A DNA stretch of 64,000 nucleotides, from NCBI GenBank assembly GCA_934444645.1, contig CAKSCV010000004.1, positions 1-64,000 on the forward strand, in the 5' to 3' direction. Under the pieces are notes generated by a model. It saw nothing but the letters and a program-made list of their open reading frames with translations, had not been told where the DNA came from and did not search any database. Below, one piece after another: positions 1 through 8,584 of the stretch. This DNA comes from an uncultured Eubacteriales bacterium. GTDB lineage: Bacteria; Bacillota; Clostridia; Oscillospirales; CAG-382. A program made the translations under genes and the position numbers. The stretch's first letter is position 1. Each line of letters opens with the position of its first letter.

Positions 1-414
1 GAAAATCTTATTGAGGCTATTGTGGAATCCAACCGGACGCGCAAAGACTTTATTGCCGACCGCGTACTTCGCATGGCAGGTTACTACGGCTATGAAGAAG
101 ATAACGCTTACAGCAAAGCAAAGGAAACGCCTGTTACGATCGGCGTGTATCGGCTTACGATGAAATCGAATTCCGATAACTTCCGTCAGTCGTCCATTCA
201 GGGTGTAATGAAGCGTATTAAAGCCAAGGGCGCAACGGTTGTTATTTATGAACCGACATTAAAGGACGGCGAAACCTTCTTCGGCAGTGAGATTGTAAAT
301 GATCTTGCAAGATTCAAGGCGATGTGTGACGCCATTATCGCAAACCGCTATGATAGCTGTCTTGACGATGTAGCCGACAAGGTTTATACAAGAGACGTTT
401 TCAGACGGGACTAA
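1..414 (+). CDS. ugd: UDP-glucose 6-dehydrogenase, C-terminal part (5' truncated by window edge)
   Basis: The frame is open from the first base and ends at 414, giving the last 137 residues of a protein that starts outside the window. It matches the C-terminal UDP-binding domain of short (about 390-400 residue) UDP-glucose dehydrogenases of the HasB/Ugd type: VTIGVYRLTMKSNSDNFRQS, the YEP motif before the FFGSEI segment, an IIANR motif and the end KVYTRDVFRRD. The family oxidises UDP-glucose to UDP-glucuronate with two NAD+, supplying acidic sugars for capsule, exopolysaccharide or teichuronic acid. The next gene starts 20 bases downstream on the same strand, so the two are probably co-transcribed at the end of a surface-polysaccharide locus. 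Hand counts of a few lines of the next gene give about 37-45 % G+C, lower than further right, as is common for such loci. The family call is firm; which polymer is made cannot be told. Confidence 0.93.
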   Translation, partial: ENLIEAIVESNRTRKDFIADRVLRMAGYYGYEEDNAYSKAKETPVTIGVYRLTMKSNSDNFRQSSIQGVMKRIKAKGATVVIYEPTLKDGETFFGSEIVNDLARFKAMCDAIIANRYDSCLDDVADKVYTRDVFRRD

Positions 415-434
415 TTTAAGAAAGGAAGATTGCT

Positions 435-1598
435 ATGAATACAGAAACAAGTAAGGTGATGTTCGCGCTGCTTCGTTCGGCAGTTTGTGGCGATCTTCTT
501 TCAAGTGAAGAAATCTCACTGTATAGTCCGGATATTTTACCGGCAATCACGTCGCTTGCCCAAAAGCATGACGTCATGCATTTGATTGTATTCGCACTGA
601 AAAAGAATGGGGTTCTTGATGAGAGCAATAAGAACCTTGAAAGCAAAATGCTGATCACGATTTGTCGCTTAGAAAAGCTAAATTACGAGTTGATAAAGCT
701 TTGTGAGGCACTCGAACAAGCAGAAATCCCGTTTATACCGCTCAAAGGGTCTGTTTTACGGCAGTATTATCCCGAACCGTGGATGCGGACAAGCTGTGAC
801 ATTGATGTTCTTGTTCATGAGGAAGATCTGCAAAGGACGGTTTCTTATCTTGCCGACAATCTTGGATACAAACGCGAATCGCAAAACTCTCACGACATTT
901 CCATGTTTACACAAGGCGGCGTACATGTTGAAGTGCATTACGAATTTGCAGAGAACAGTAGTGTTAATTTAGCAAAGGCAGTATTAAAACGCATTTGGAA
1001 TGTTGTAACAAAGCACGTCAGGTGTAATTATCAATACGAAATGCCGGATGAAATGTTTTACTTCTATCATATCGCGCACATGGCAAAGCACTTTGTATCC
1101 ACAGGCGGCTGTGGTATCCGTCCGTTTCTCGATATATGGGTTCTGAATCACAGGATTGACTTTAACAGAGAAAAGCGAGACAAGCTTCTTTCTGACGGCG
1201 GCCTTGACGTTTTCGCAAAGCAAGCGGAGCTTTTGAGTGAAGTTTGGTTTGGAAATGCAGAGCATACGGAAATCACAAGACAGATGGAAGAATATATTCT
1301 TCGCGGAGGCGTGTATGGAACGAGAACCAATCAGGTGGTTGTACAGCAACAAAAGAAGGGGGGGAAATTGAAGTATGCGCTTTCAAAATTTTTCATTCCC
1401 TATGAAAAAATTAAGTTTCATTATCCGATTCTCCAAAAACATAAGTGGCTCACGCCGATCATGGAGGTTCGCCGTTGGGGAAAACTCATTTTCTGCGGGC
1501 ACTTAAAGCGTACAGTGAACGAACTAAAACTTAATAACAGAATTTCAGAGGATGTTGCGGCAAAAACTCGGACTTTATTAAAAAATGTAGGGTTGTAG
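435..1598 (+). CDS. NTP_transf_5 family nucleotidyltransferase (copy 1)
   Basis: 387 residues, ATG start 9 bases after an AAGGAAG ribosome site. The core is the uncharacterised nucleotidyltransferase family PF14907: residues about 98-135 carry IPFIPLKGSVLRQYY, then MRTSCDIDVLVHE with the DxD metal pair of the polymerase-beta fold; an HxH-type stretch (VHVEVHYEF) follows and the C-terminus has the family's YPILQKH..LTP...VRRW segment. Family members sit in polysaccharide and exported-peptide loci and are presumed to transfer a nucleotidyl group; no substrate is established. It follows ugd by 20 bases, and a frameshifted remnant and a second full copy (1966-3135) follow it. The coding strand contains a run of seven G at about 1358-1364, near the 3' end, a possible slippage site. 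Base composition is clearly A+T-richer than the second copy, so the two did not arise by recent duplication. Confidence 0.88.
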   Translation: MNTETSKVMFALLRSAVCGDLLSSEEISLYSPDILPAITSLAQKHDVMHLIVFALKKNGVLDESNKNLESKMLITICRLEKLNYELIKLCEALEQAEIPFIPLKGSVLRQYYPEPWMRTSCDIDVLVHEEDLQRTVSYLADNLGYKRESQNSHDISMFTQGGVHVEVHYEFAENSSVNLAKAVLKRIWNVVTKHVRCNYQYEMPDEMFYFYHIAHMAKHFVSTGGCGIRPFLDIWVLNHRIDFNREKRDKLLSDGGLDVFAKQAELLSEVWFGNAEHTEITRQMEEYILRGGVYGTRTNQVVVQQQKKGGKLKYALSKFFIPYEKIKFHYPILQKHKWLTPIMEVRRWGKLIFCGHLKRTVNELKLNNRISEDVAAKTRTLLKNVGL

Positions 1599-1599
1599 G

Positions 1600-1853
1600 C
1601 ATGAAATAAAAAACAACAATGCGCTTGTATATGCGTTCAAACGGTTTTTTTGTCGTATTCTATGATGACGACCGCCTATCCGGTCTTAAAAAAAGCGCCG
1701 TTTCTATTGCCGTTTTGCTGGATCGATCGAGGTGCAAAAGCGTTGCTTGAGGGAAAATCCGGCAAAATCCAAAAAGAGATCTCGTATGCAAACCATATTT
1801 CGCAAGCGAAAATCGACGAAATCAAAGAGATACGTGCACGCATAAAGCTGTAA
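1600..1853 (+). pseudogene. Remnant of a third NTP_transf_5 nucleotidyltransferase (C-terminal fragment, frameshifted)
   Basis: The 367 bases between the two intact copies hold the decayed C-terminus of another family member. In one frame 1621-1650 reads ALVYAFKRFF; in the next frame 1650-1853 reads LSYSMMTTAYPVLKKAPFLL and on to PFCWIDRGAKALLEGK and a stop. Both parts line up with the last 80-90 residues of the flanking copies (KYALSKFFIPYEKIKFHYPI and GYLLRRLCIPYATLCEFYPI). The two frames join at a run of seven T (1645-1651); an eighth T would restore a continuous reading frame. No N-terminal nucleotidyltransferase core (LKG...DxD) is present, so the fragment is also 5' truncated. Bases 1854-1965 hold only a short inverted repeat (1860-1866 with 1876-1882, no T-tract) and the ribosome site of the next gene. 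Confidence 0.75.
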
Positions 1854-1965
1854 TAACACGTTCGGAGCCGCTTGTTCCGAACCAATAAACACGATTTGCC
1901 ATCCGATTATGCATAGCAATACCCGTTGTCTGCTTGTTCGAGAAATAACAGAGAAGAGGGATGAT

Positions 1966-3135
1966 ATGGGGATCATTATCGATTCCATGACGAATCTTAT
2001 CGGCGACGAAATAAACGAAGACAAACGAAACAGTCCGCAGCCCGCACTGACCGAGGAACAGCTGGCTCATCTCTACCAACGCGCCAAGCAGCACGATCTG
2101 GCGCATCTTGTCGGCGACGCACTCATCAAAAGAGAAATGCTTGCCGATCCGGCGCTGTACAAGCTGTATAAAAGGGAGGTTTTGGTTGCCGTTTACCGTT
2201 ATGAGCATTTTTGCCATGAATTAAACCGGATTCGGGAAACGCTGAATGCCGCCGAAATCTCGTTTATTCCGCTCAAAGGTGCCGTGATACGCGATTACTA
2301 TCCTGAAAAATGGATGCGTACCAGCGGCGACATCGATCTTTTGGTGCACGAAAGCGATATGGAGCGTGCGATACGGATTCTGACGGAAAAACTCGGCTAT
2401 ACATTTAAGGTGAAATGCGACGAAACGGTCGTTATGACGTATAAAGAGCATACGCATGTGGAGCTGCACTATTCCATTAATGAGTTTGACACCGAACGGC
2501 AGACGATTTTTGACGATTGCTGGACGTATGCCCATCTCGTGGACGGCTATGAATATCAATTTGAGAACGAATTTTTCTTAACGTATTTTTATGCTCACGC
2601 AGCCAAGCATTTTGCGCATGGCGGCTGCGGTGTGCGCCCGTTTATCGATTGCTTCTTATTAAACAAAAAAATGCCGTATGATAACGAAAAGCTGCAGGCA
2701 ATGCTTGTCGGCGAGGGCGTTGACAGATTTGCCGAAGCCATGGAAAAGCTTGCGGAGGTTTGGTTTGCAAACGGCCGGCATGATGCCGTGACCGAGCGGA
2801 TGGCAGCCTTTGTTCTTCGCGGCGGTGTATATGGCAGCTTGAACAATACCATGTCCGTTCGTCAACAGCAGGAAAAAGGCGTTCATGGCTACCTGCTCAG
2901 ACGGCTGTGCATTCCGTATGCCACCCTTTGCGAATTTTATCCGATTCTCCGCAAGCATCCGTATCTGACGCCATTGTATCGCGTTCGTCGCTGGTTTCGG
3001 GCATTTATGCCGCGTACACGGGCATCCTTCCGCAACGATGTGCGTGCTATTTCCGGTATATCCGAGAAAAACCGCTCCGATACCGGGTTTTTGCTTTGTG
3101 AACTGGGTCTAAACGACTTTGTACCGCTCGAATAA
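1966..3135 (+). CDS. NTP_transf_5 family nucleotidyltransferase (copy 2)
   Basis: 389 residues when started at the ATG at 1966, which follows a GAAGAGGG ribosome site by 5 bases; an in-frame ATG at 1909 has no such site and would add 19 unrelated residues. The length then matches copy 1 (387). Core motifs: ISFIPLKGAVIRDYYPEKWM, SGDIDLLVHESD (the DxD metal pair), HVELHYS, the HGGCGVRPFID loop, and the C-terminal YPILRKHPYLTPLYRVRRWF. As with copy 1, it belongs to the uncharacterised nucleotidyltransferase family PF14907 and a transferase role in surface-polymer assembly is inference only. Its base composition (one hand-counted line 60 % G+C) is like the rest of the window and unlike copy 1. 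It ends the left-hand plus-strand unit and is followed by a strong terminator. Confidence 0.88.
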   Translation: MGIIIDSMTNLIGDEINEDKRNSPQPALTEEQLAHLYQRAKQHDLAHLVGDALIKREMLADPALYKLYKREVLVAVYRYEHFCHELNRIRETLNAAEISFIPLKGAVIRDYYPEKWMRTSGDIDLLVHESDMERAIRILTEKLGYTFKVKCDETVVMTYKEHTHVELHYSINEFDTERQTIFDDCWTYAHLVDGYEYQFENEFFLTYFYAHAAKHFAHGGCGVRPFIDCFLLNKKMPYDNEKLQAMLVGEGVDRFAEAMEKLAEVWFANGRHDAVTERMAAFVLRGGVYGSLNNTMSVRQQQEKGVHGYLLRRLCIPYATLCEFYPILRKHPYLTPLYRVRRWFRAFMPRTRASFRNDVRAISGISEKNRSDTGFLLCELGLNDFVPLE

Positions 3136-3142
3136 AATGACA

Positions 3143-3178
3143 AGCCTCCGTTTCGCGTAAAAAACGGAGGCTGTTTTT
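3143..3178 (+). terminator. Intrinsic terminator between copy 2 and nth
   Basis: Arms AGCCTCCGTTT (3143-3153) and AAACGGAGGCT (3162-3172) form an 11-bp stem with an 8-base loop, followed on the plus strand by GTTTTT, which overlaps the nth stop codon. On the minus strand the tail after the hairpin is only moderately T-rich, so it ends the nucleotidyltransferase transcript best but may serve both convergent genes. Confidence 0.85.
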
Positions 3179-3830
3179 AGGTATTGGAGGTTTTTACGCC
3201 GACTTTAGGGCAGCAGTCGCTCAAAAAGCAGCTGTCACAGTGCGGATTTCGTGCCGTGCAGACATCTCTGCCGAACAAAACGAGCCTGTGGCAGAAATCT
3301 GTTTGCAATTCTTTCGGAATGAGCTTATCAAGCTCCCGTTCGACGATCACCTGATTGGTGCTGTCGGTCAATCCCAAACGGCCGGAAATGCGGATGCAGT
3401 GCGTATCCGCCACAATGCCGCCCTTGCCGTACACATCGCCCAAAATGAGATTGGCAATCTTGCGGCCGACGCCCGATAACGACAAAAGCCCTTCCATGGT
3501 GTCTGGAACAACGCCGTTGTGGTCGGTAAGAAGTTCCTTCGACAGCTTTTTGATATCGCGTGCTTTGGTTCGGTACAGACCGCACGGATAGACGATTTGT
3601 TCGAGCTCCTCAAGCACGGCTTCCGAAAGCGCCGTCATATCGGGATACTTCTCAAACAAGGCTTTGGAAACAACGTTGACGCGCGCATCGGTACACTGTG
3701 CCGACAGCCGCGACATAACCAACAGCCGCCAAGGGTCTTTGGCATATTCAAGCGAACAAACCGCGTCCGGATAGTGGTTTTCCAAGCGTTCTGCACAGAG
3801 AAGCGCATTTTTCTTTTTGTTAATACGCAA
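3177..3830 (-). CDS. nth: Endonuclease III (DNA glycosylase/AP lyase)
   Basis: 217 residues from a TTG at 3830. That start lies 6 bases after an AGGAGG site embedded in the end of the upstream gene; the frame stays open further upstream but there it only mirrors the amidase coding sequence. The protein excises oxidised pyrimidines and nicks the abasic site. Seen: helix-hairpin-helix LLSLSGVGRKIANLIL with the catalytic Lys124, the catalytic Asp142 in VADTHCIRISGRLGL, and the C-terminal [4Fe-4S] cluster Cys191-x6-Cys198-x2-Cys201-x5-Cys207, exactly the family spacing. Length is normal for Nth (E. coli 211). The start codon lies inside the last codons of the GHL10/amidase gene (11-base overlap including its stop), so the two are translationally coupled although functionally unrelated. 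Confidence 0.95.
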   Translation of the reverse strand: MRINKKKNALLCAERLENHYPDAVCSLEYAKDPWRLLVMSRLSAQCTDARVNVVSKALFEKYPDMTALSEAVLEELEQIVYPCGLYRTKARDIKKLSKELLTDHNGVVPDTMEGLLSLSGVGRKIANLILGDVYGKGGIVADTHCIRISGRLGLTDSTNQVIVERELDKLIPKELQTDFCHRLVLFGRDVCTARNPHCDSCFLSDCCPKVGVKTSNT

Positions 3831-6800
3831 GGTAGGCCTCCTGTGCCGCATAGTAGGCGAGAATGCCGTTTGCGACGGCGGCGGCACTGCGTTCGGTGTT
3901 GCCGGGCGTGATGGACCATTCGTATTCTTCGACGTTGGAGATGAAGCACATTTCGCACAGGGTGGAGGGAAAACGATGGTTGCGTGCCACGGCAAGCTTT
4001 TGATAGGCATACGGACGTTCGTAGCGGTTCAACTCCGCAGAGACTGTTTTGGAAACGTTTTTGGCAAGTAATTTTCCGGCTTCGGTCGAATACAGACCCA
4101 AATAGCCGCGTATTTTTTGCGCGTTGGCGCTGGCTGCAATTGAATTCTGATGGATGGAGACGGCAAGATCGGGATTTGCTTCATTCAAAAACGCCATGCG
4201 TTCTTCAAGAGAAACGGTCGTGTTGTCCGAGCGTGTCATGAGGACGGTTGCGCCGAGAGCGGTCAGCTTGTCGCGCAGGTGAAGCGATATGTCTAAGTTC
4301 AGCATGGCTTCGTTGGTCTTTCCGCAGCCGAGCGCGCCGGAATCGCTGCCGCCGTGGCCGGGATCGATGACAATGGTCTTTCCGGCAAGCGGATGAGACG
4401 GGTCGCCCGACAGCTTTTGCGGATTATTCATACGCACGATGATGTTGCCGTTTTGGTAGATGACGTTGTAGCCATAGGCGTTTAGCTCGTCTTTTAAGTG
4501 GATGGTATAAACGAGCGTTGTGTCATCGGCGGCTGCGGCGGTGATCATGCTGATAAGGGGGGTGGCTTCAATGACGGGTGCCGGAAGAATGGTCGGATCG
4601 GAATTGTAAAACGTAACGGTGATTTTCCCGGCGGAAGCCACAGCGTTGACCGGAACATTTTCCAAGCAGGCAAAGGTGACATCGGTGAAGTTGTTTTTGT
4701 TGTTGACGGTATCCGTTCCGTTGACCTTTGCGTGAACCGATAAGACCTTGCCGCGGTTAAGCTCCACGCCTTCGACAAGCTTGACGTTCTCCTTTGCCAC
4801 ATAGCCGCCGAAAGCAAGCTTATAATAGCCGTCCGACAGACCCTTGACATAGTCGCGAAGCCCCACAGAGGCCGGTGTATAGTCGTCGTAGAAGGACGAA
4901 TTCGGTGCAATCTTCAAATAGGAATAGTTGTTGGTCACCTCTGCATAAATAAGTGTGTTTGCACCCATTTGCTTAATGACACCGCCGGATTTGGAGGCGG
5001 TTTCTTTGCCGAGCGTGGCGGTTACCATCAGCGTGCCGAGGGAGACTGTTTTGTCGTTCTCGGCAAAGACACTCGGCGTCAACTCGCCGGTGTAGATGGC
5101 CTTGGTGTATTTTGCCGAGGAAGCACCGGTTTTGGTGGTAAGCTCAACCGACATGCCGCCGACGGTTGCGATGACCTTGCTCCCCGCCGGAGCGGCACAG
5201 CTGATCTTCAGCGTATCGCCGGCGGAAAGCCAGGTTTCATCCGCAGGAGAAACGTCAATGACCTCCATTTTGGAGAAGGATTGAATGGACGACGAGGCGT
5301 TGCGCGTGGCTTTATAGGTGATATTGTGTGTTGTGCTGACACCGTTTTGCACAAGCGTAAAGACATTGATGCCGCTTGTGACGGTTCCGTAGTAGGAGAA
5401 CAAACCGCTCTTGGTGCGGGAAACCTTTTCGCCGTTGACAGTTAACGGATAGCGCGTATCACTGCTGCCGACAAGCGTAACGGTGGGAGATGTGGAATTG
5501 GTGTTGTTGTACGGCTGATAAACGGCTGCGTTTTCGGATGGATTTTCGGTGTAGACGACCGGCTTTGCATACAGTGCCGCCAGCTTATCTTTCAAGCCGC
5601 AGGTGTTGTTCTTGATATCTTCATAGCCATAGAACACGCTGCCGCGGTAGCAAAGCAGATTGCGTGCGAATTCGACCTGAATGCCGATCTCGTTTTCCGC
5701 ATAATCGGGTGCTTTGTAGGCGGCATGACCGATATAATAGGTCACACCCGTTCCGTCAAGCGCGGCATTCCACCAACGCGCCATGTTGTCGAACGGAGCG
5801 GCTTTGGTGGCAAAGCTCCAGTACAGCTGCGGAATGAGATAGTCTACATAGCCGCCCTTTGCCCAGGCAAGTGCGTCGCAATAGAGTGACGAATAGGCTT
5901 CGAGTCCCGAGCTGGTGCTGCCTTTTTCGGGCGTGTCCGAGCCGTCGTTTGCCCAGATGCCGAACGGCGAAACGCCGAATTTGATATTCGGGTTCACGGC
6001 TTTGACGGCATCATAGGAGGCTTTGATGAGCATATTGACATTTTCGCGGCGCCAAGCGGCTTTGTCCATGCCGCCGCCGTAGACGGCATAAGCCGCCGCG
6101 TCGTCAAAGTCTTCGCCGTTTTTGGGATACGGGTAAAAATAATCGTCAAAGTGAATGCCTGCCAGCGTCGGATAGTTTTCGGCAAGCTCGCGCACACCGT
6201 CCGCCACAAGCGTGCGGACCTCGGGTAAAGCCGGGTTGTAATAGGTCTTTCCGTCGGCATATTTCACGGTGTATTCGGGATGGAGCTTTGCGGGATTTGT
6301 GTCGCAGAGAGCCGCTTCATCGGAGGCATACATGGTCACGCGATACGGATTGACCCAGGCGTGAACGGCGATCCCGGCGGCTCCGGCTTTTTCGAGAAGA
6401 TAGGCAAGGCTGTCGAAATTTCCGTCGGGCGCTTGCCCTTGCGTACCGCTGACGTATTTGGAATACGGGAAAATTTTGGAAGGGTAGAGGGAATCCGAGG
6501 TCGGGCGCACCTGAAAAAAGATGGCGTTTAAGCCGGCTTCGGAAGTGTTTTTGACGATATCATCCAACTCCGCTTTTAACTGTGCCATCGAAAGACCCGG
6601 CTCGGACGGGTAGTTGATATTGATGGTGGAGGCGATCCAAACGCCGCGCATCTCCTCGTTTGGGGCGGCATTCACCGCGCTGCCGGAAACCGTTAAATCC
6701 GCATTGGTTTGCGGCGTTACGGTTCCTTGCGCTTTCGGCGTGACGGCGGAGTGCTTGCTAAGCTCAAAAAAGGCAAAAAAGCCGATGGCGGCAAAGACCG

Positions 6801-6948
6801 CAACCATGAAAAATGACGCAAGAAGCGTATATCTCTTTTTGCGGCGGAGGCGGCGCGCATTTTGAACGGCTTTGCGAAGCGGTTCGGTCTGCGGCACGTC
6901 CGGTTTGGTTTTATATGTATCGGGAAGGGTGTTTTTACGGTCGTTCAA
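3820..6948 (-). CDS. Membrane-anchored GHL10 family hydrolase fused to N-acetylmuramoyl-L-alanine amidase (Amidase_3)
   Basis: 1042 residues, TTG start with AAGGAGG 8-9 bases upstream. A cytoplasmic Arg/Lys-rich stretch precedes one membrane segment (about 41-62), so the rest is outside the cell. About 97-440 is a glycosyl-hydrolase-like 10 (DUF187) TIM barrel: NEEMRGVWIAST, FFQVRPTSDSLYPS, AWVNPYR, GIHFDDYFYPYP, YLIPQLYWS. A linker of Ig- and AMIN-like beta domains follows (about 480-850). Residues 855-1042 are a zinc amidase with His865 (IDPGHGG), Glu880 (KTNEAMLN), His933 (VSIHQNS) and catalytic Glu999 (TLCEMCFIS). Amidase_3 cleaves the N-acetylmuramate-L-alanine bond; GHL10 domains are thought to act on denuded or modified glycan strands. 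The combination suggests a cell-wall-remodelling enzyme, perhaps in sporulation or division (inference). A consensus promoter lies upstream at 7062-7090. Confidence 0.88.
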   Translation of the reverse strand: MNDRKNTLPDTYKTKPDVPQTEPLRKAVQNARRLRRKKRYTLLASFFMVAVFAAIGFFAFFELSKHSAVTPKAQGTVTPQTNADLTVSGSAVNAAPNEEMRGVWIASTININYPSEPGLSMAQLKAELDDIVKNTSEAGLNAIFFQVRPTSDSLYPSKIFPYSKYVSGTQGQAPDGNFDSLAYLLEKAGAAGIAVHAWVNPYRVTMYASDEAALCDTNPAKLHPEYTVKYADGKTYYNPALPEVRTLVADGVRELAENYPTLAGIHFDDYFYPYPKNGEDFDDAAAYAVYGGGMDKAAWRRENVNMLIKASYDAVKAVNPNIKFGVSPFGIWANDGSDTPEKGSTSSGLEAYSSLYCDALAWAKGGYVDYLIPQLYWSFATKAAPFDNMARWWNAALDGTGVTYYIGHAAYKAPDYAENEIGIQVEFARNLLCYRGSVFYGYEDIKNNTCGLKDKLAALYAKPVVYTENPSENAAVYQPYNNTNSTSPTVTLVGSSDTRYPLTVNGEKVSRTKSGLFSYYGTVTSGINVFTLVQNGVSTTHNITYKATRNASSSIQSFSKMEVIDVSPADETWLSAGDTLKISCAAPAGSKVIATVGGMSVELTTKTGASSAKYTKAIYTGELTPSVFAENDKTVSLGTLMVTATLGKETASKSGGVIKQMGANTLIYAEVTNNYSYLKIAPNSSFYDDYTPASVGLRDYVKGLSDGYYKLAFGGYVAKENVKLVEGVELNRGKVLSVHAKVNGTDTVNNKNNFTDVTFACLENVPVNAVASAGKITVTFYNSDPTILPAPVIEATPLISMITAAAADDTTLVYTIHLKDELNAYGYNVIYQNGNIIVRMNNPQKLSGDPSHPLAGKTIVIDPGHGGSDSGALGCGKTNEAMLNLDISLHLRDKLTALGATVLMTRSDNTTVSLEERMAFLNEANPDLAVSIHQNSIAASANAQKIRGYLGLYSTEAGKLLAKNVSKTVSAELNRYERPYAYQKLAVARNHRFPSTLCEMCFISNVEEYEWSITPGNTERSAAAVANGILAYYAAQEAYLAY

Positions 6949-7061
6949 TTTTCGGTTCCTCCTTAAAGGTAACGGTTTGTCAAGCAGGGCTTCGGTTCAC
7001 TATATGCCGAAAACGGCGGAATTATTTTGAAAGGGTATGCACTGAAAGAATATACAGTTTT

Positions 7062-7090
7062 ATTATACATGATTCGACCGGATTTTGCAA
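7062..7090 (-). promoter_or_regulatory. Sigma-A type promoter for the GHL10/amidase gene
   Basis: On the minus strand TTGCAA (7090-7085), 17 bases, then TATAAT (7067-7062). It lies about 115 bases ahead of the TTG start. On the plus strand a TATAAT at 7185-7190 could be the -10 element of the divergent enolase-superfamily gene, but no good -35 element is visible for it. Confidence 0.7.
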
Positions 7091-7228
7091 GATACGACAA
7101 GAAAATTTCCGTTAAAATTCCGGAAAAAATGAAAAAGTTGAAAAAGCCGGTGAAAAAGTTGTAGAAGAAGTGCCGCGGAGGCTTTATAATAATAGTCGAA
7201 CAAACCGGAACACGAAAGGATGGCAACG

Positions 7229-8572
7229 ATGAGCTTTTCAGCTTTCTCAAACCCAAGCGATTTGAAAATTACGGATATGCGTTTTGTGGATATCGACGGT
7301 GCTCCCAAACGCTGTACTATCTTAAAAATTATGACCAACCAAGGAATCTGCGGCTACGGCGAGGTAAGAGACGCCTCCAGCAAAACCTATGCGCTGTTGT
7401 TAAAAAGCCGTATTTTGGGCGAAAATCCGTGCAATGTCGATAAGATATTCCGCAAGCTCAAACAATTTGGCGGTCCGTCGCGGCAGGGCGGCGGCGTGTC
7501 GGGCATCGAGATCGCTTTGTGGGATTTAGCCGGAAAAGCCTATGGTGTGCCGCTGTATCAGATGCTTGGCGGCAAGTTTCGCGATGAGATCCGTGTGTAC
7601 TGCGACACCGATGTGGACGGCAAGCACACCGGAACCGACATGGGACACGCACTGAAAAAACGGATGGACATGGGCTTTACGTTCTTAAAAATGGATCTCG
7701 GCATCGGTCTGCTGCTTGATGAGCCGGGAAGCCTGAATGCGCCGCTCGGCTTTATCGACGATATGAAGACCTATGCGCCGCATATTCTCAATGTGCAGGG
7801 CGGCTCGGTGACGGCCGACATGGTCAAGCACACCAAAAGCTATCAGATCGTTACGACGGCTCATCCCTTCACCGGCATCCATCTGACCGAAAAGGGCCTT
7901 GCTTATTTGGAAAACTATGTGCGCGAGGTGCGCGAGGTCATCGGTTATGACGTACCGCTTGCCATCGACCATTTCGGTCATATCTGCGTGGAGGACTGCA
8001 TTCGCTTTGCAAGACGCATGGAAAAATACAACCTTGCCTGGATCGAGGATATGGTTCCGTGGATGTACACCGACCAATACGTGCGTTTGAAAAATTCAAC
8101 CTGCATTCCGGTCTGCACCGGCGAAGATATTTACTTGAAAGAGGGCTTTGAGACGCTTATCAAAGCCGGCGGTGTGTCGGTGATCCATCCGGATATTCTC
8201 ACCTGCGGTGGCGCGTTGGAGCTTAAGAAAATTGCCGACATTGCCGATGAAAACGGCGTGGCGGTTGCCGTACACATGGCGGAAAGCCCGGTGGCATGCC
8301 TTGCGGCGGTGCATACGGCGGCGGCTATGCACAATGTGCTTGCGCTCGAATACCATTCGGTGGATGTGCCGTGGTGGCAGGATATGGTGACCGGCATTGA
8401 CAAGCCGTTTATCCGCGACGGCTTTATCCGTGTGCCGGAAAAGCCCGGACTCGGGTTTGACGACTTGAACGAAGAACTGCTAAAAGAGCATATCAATCCG
8501 AAGATTCCCGGCTTCTTTGAGCCGACGGATGAATGGAACACCGAGTTTTCCAACGACCGGATCTGGTCATAA
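7229..8572 (+). CDS. Mandelate racemase/muconate lactonizing enzyme family protein (enolase superfamily)
   Basis: 447 residues from the ATG at 7229, which is 9 bases after AAAGG; the ATG at 7220 directly abuts that site. The N-terminal capping domain (about 8-125) is followed by a TIM barrel with the enolase-superfamily catalytic layout: Lys in FLKMDLG, metal ligands Asp (AIDHFGH), Glu (AWIEDMVP) and Glu (CTGEDIY), then VIHPDILTCGG and VAVHMAESP. These enzymes abstract a proton alpha to a carboxylate with Mg2+; the members closest in feel are sugar-acid dehydratases or cycloisomerases. A family-specific insertion (GLLLDEPGSLNAPLGFIDDM) lies after the Lys motif. No transporter or sugar-acid pathway gene is adjacent, so the substrate is open. 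It converges on the 8634-10508 gene and is separated from it by a terminator. Confidence 0.85.
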   Translation: MSFSAFSNPSDLKITDMRFVDIDGAPKRCTILKIMTNQGICGYGEVRDASSKTYALLLKSRILGENPCNVDKIFRKLKQFGGPSRQGGGVSGIEIALWDLAGKAYGVPLYQMLGGKFRDEIRVYCDTDVDGKHTGTDMGHALKKRMDMGFTFLKMDLGIGLLLDEPGSLNAPLGFIDDMKTYAPHILNVQGGSVTADMVKHTKSYQIVTTAHPFTGIHLTEKGLAYLENYVREVREVIGYDVPLAIDHFGHICVEDCIRFARRMEKYNLAWIEDMVPWMYTDQYVRLKNSTCIPVCTGEDIYLKEGFETLIKAGGVSVIHPDILTCGGALELKKIADIADENGVAVAVHMAESPVACLAAVHTAAAMHNVLALEYHSVDVPWWQDMVTGIDKPFIRDGFIRVPEKPGLGFDDLNEELLKEHINPKIPGFFEPTDEWNTEFSNDRIWS

Positions 8573-8584
8573 ACAGTTGCAGAA

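Noticed and set aside
1860..1882. Short inverted repeat between the remnant and copy 2 considered as a terminator
   Set aside because: Seven-base stem with a nine-base loop but no T-tract on either strand.
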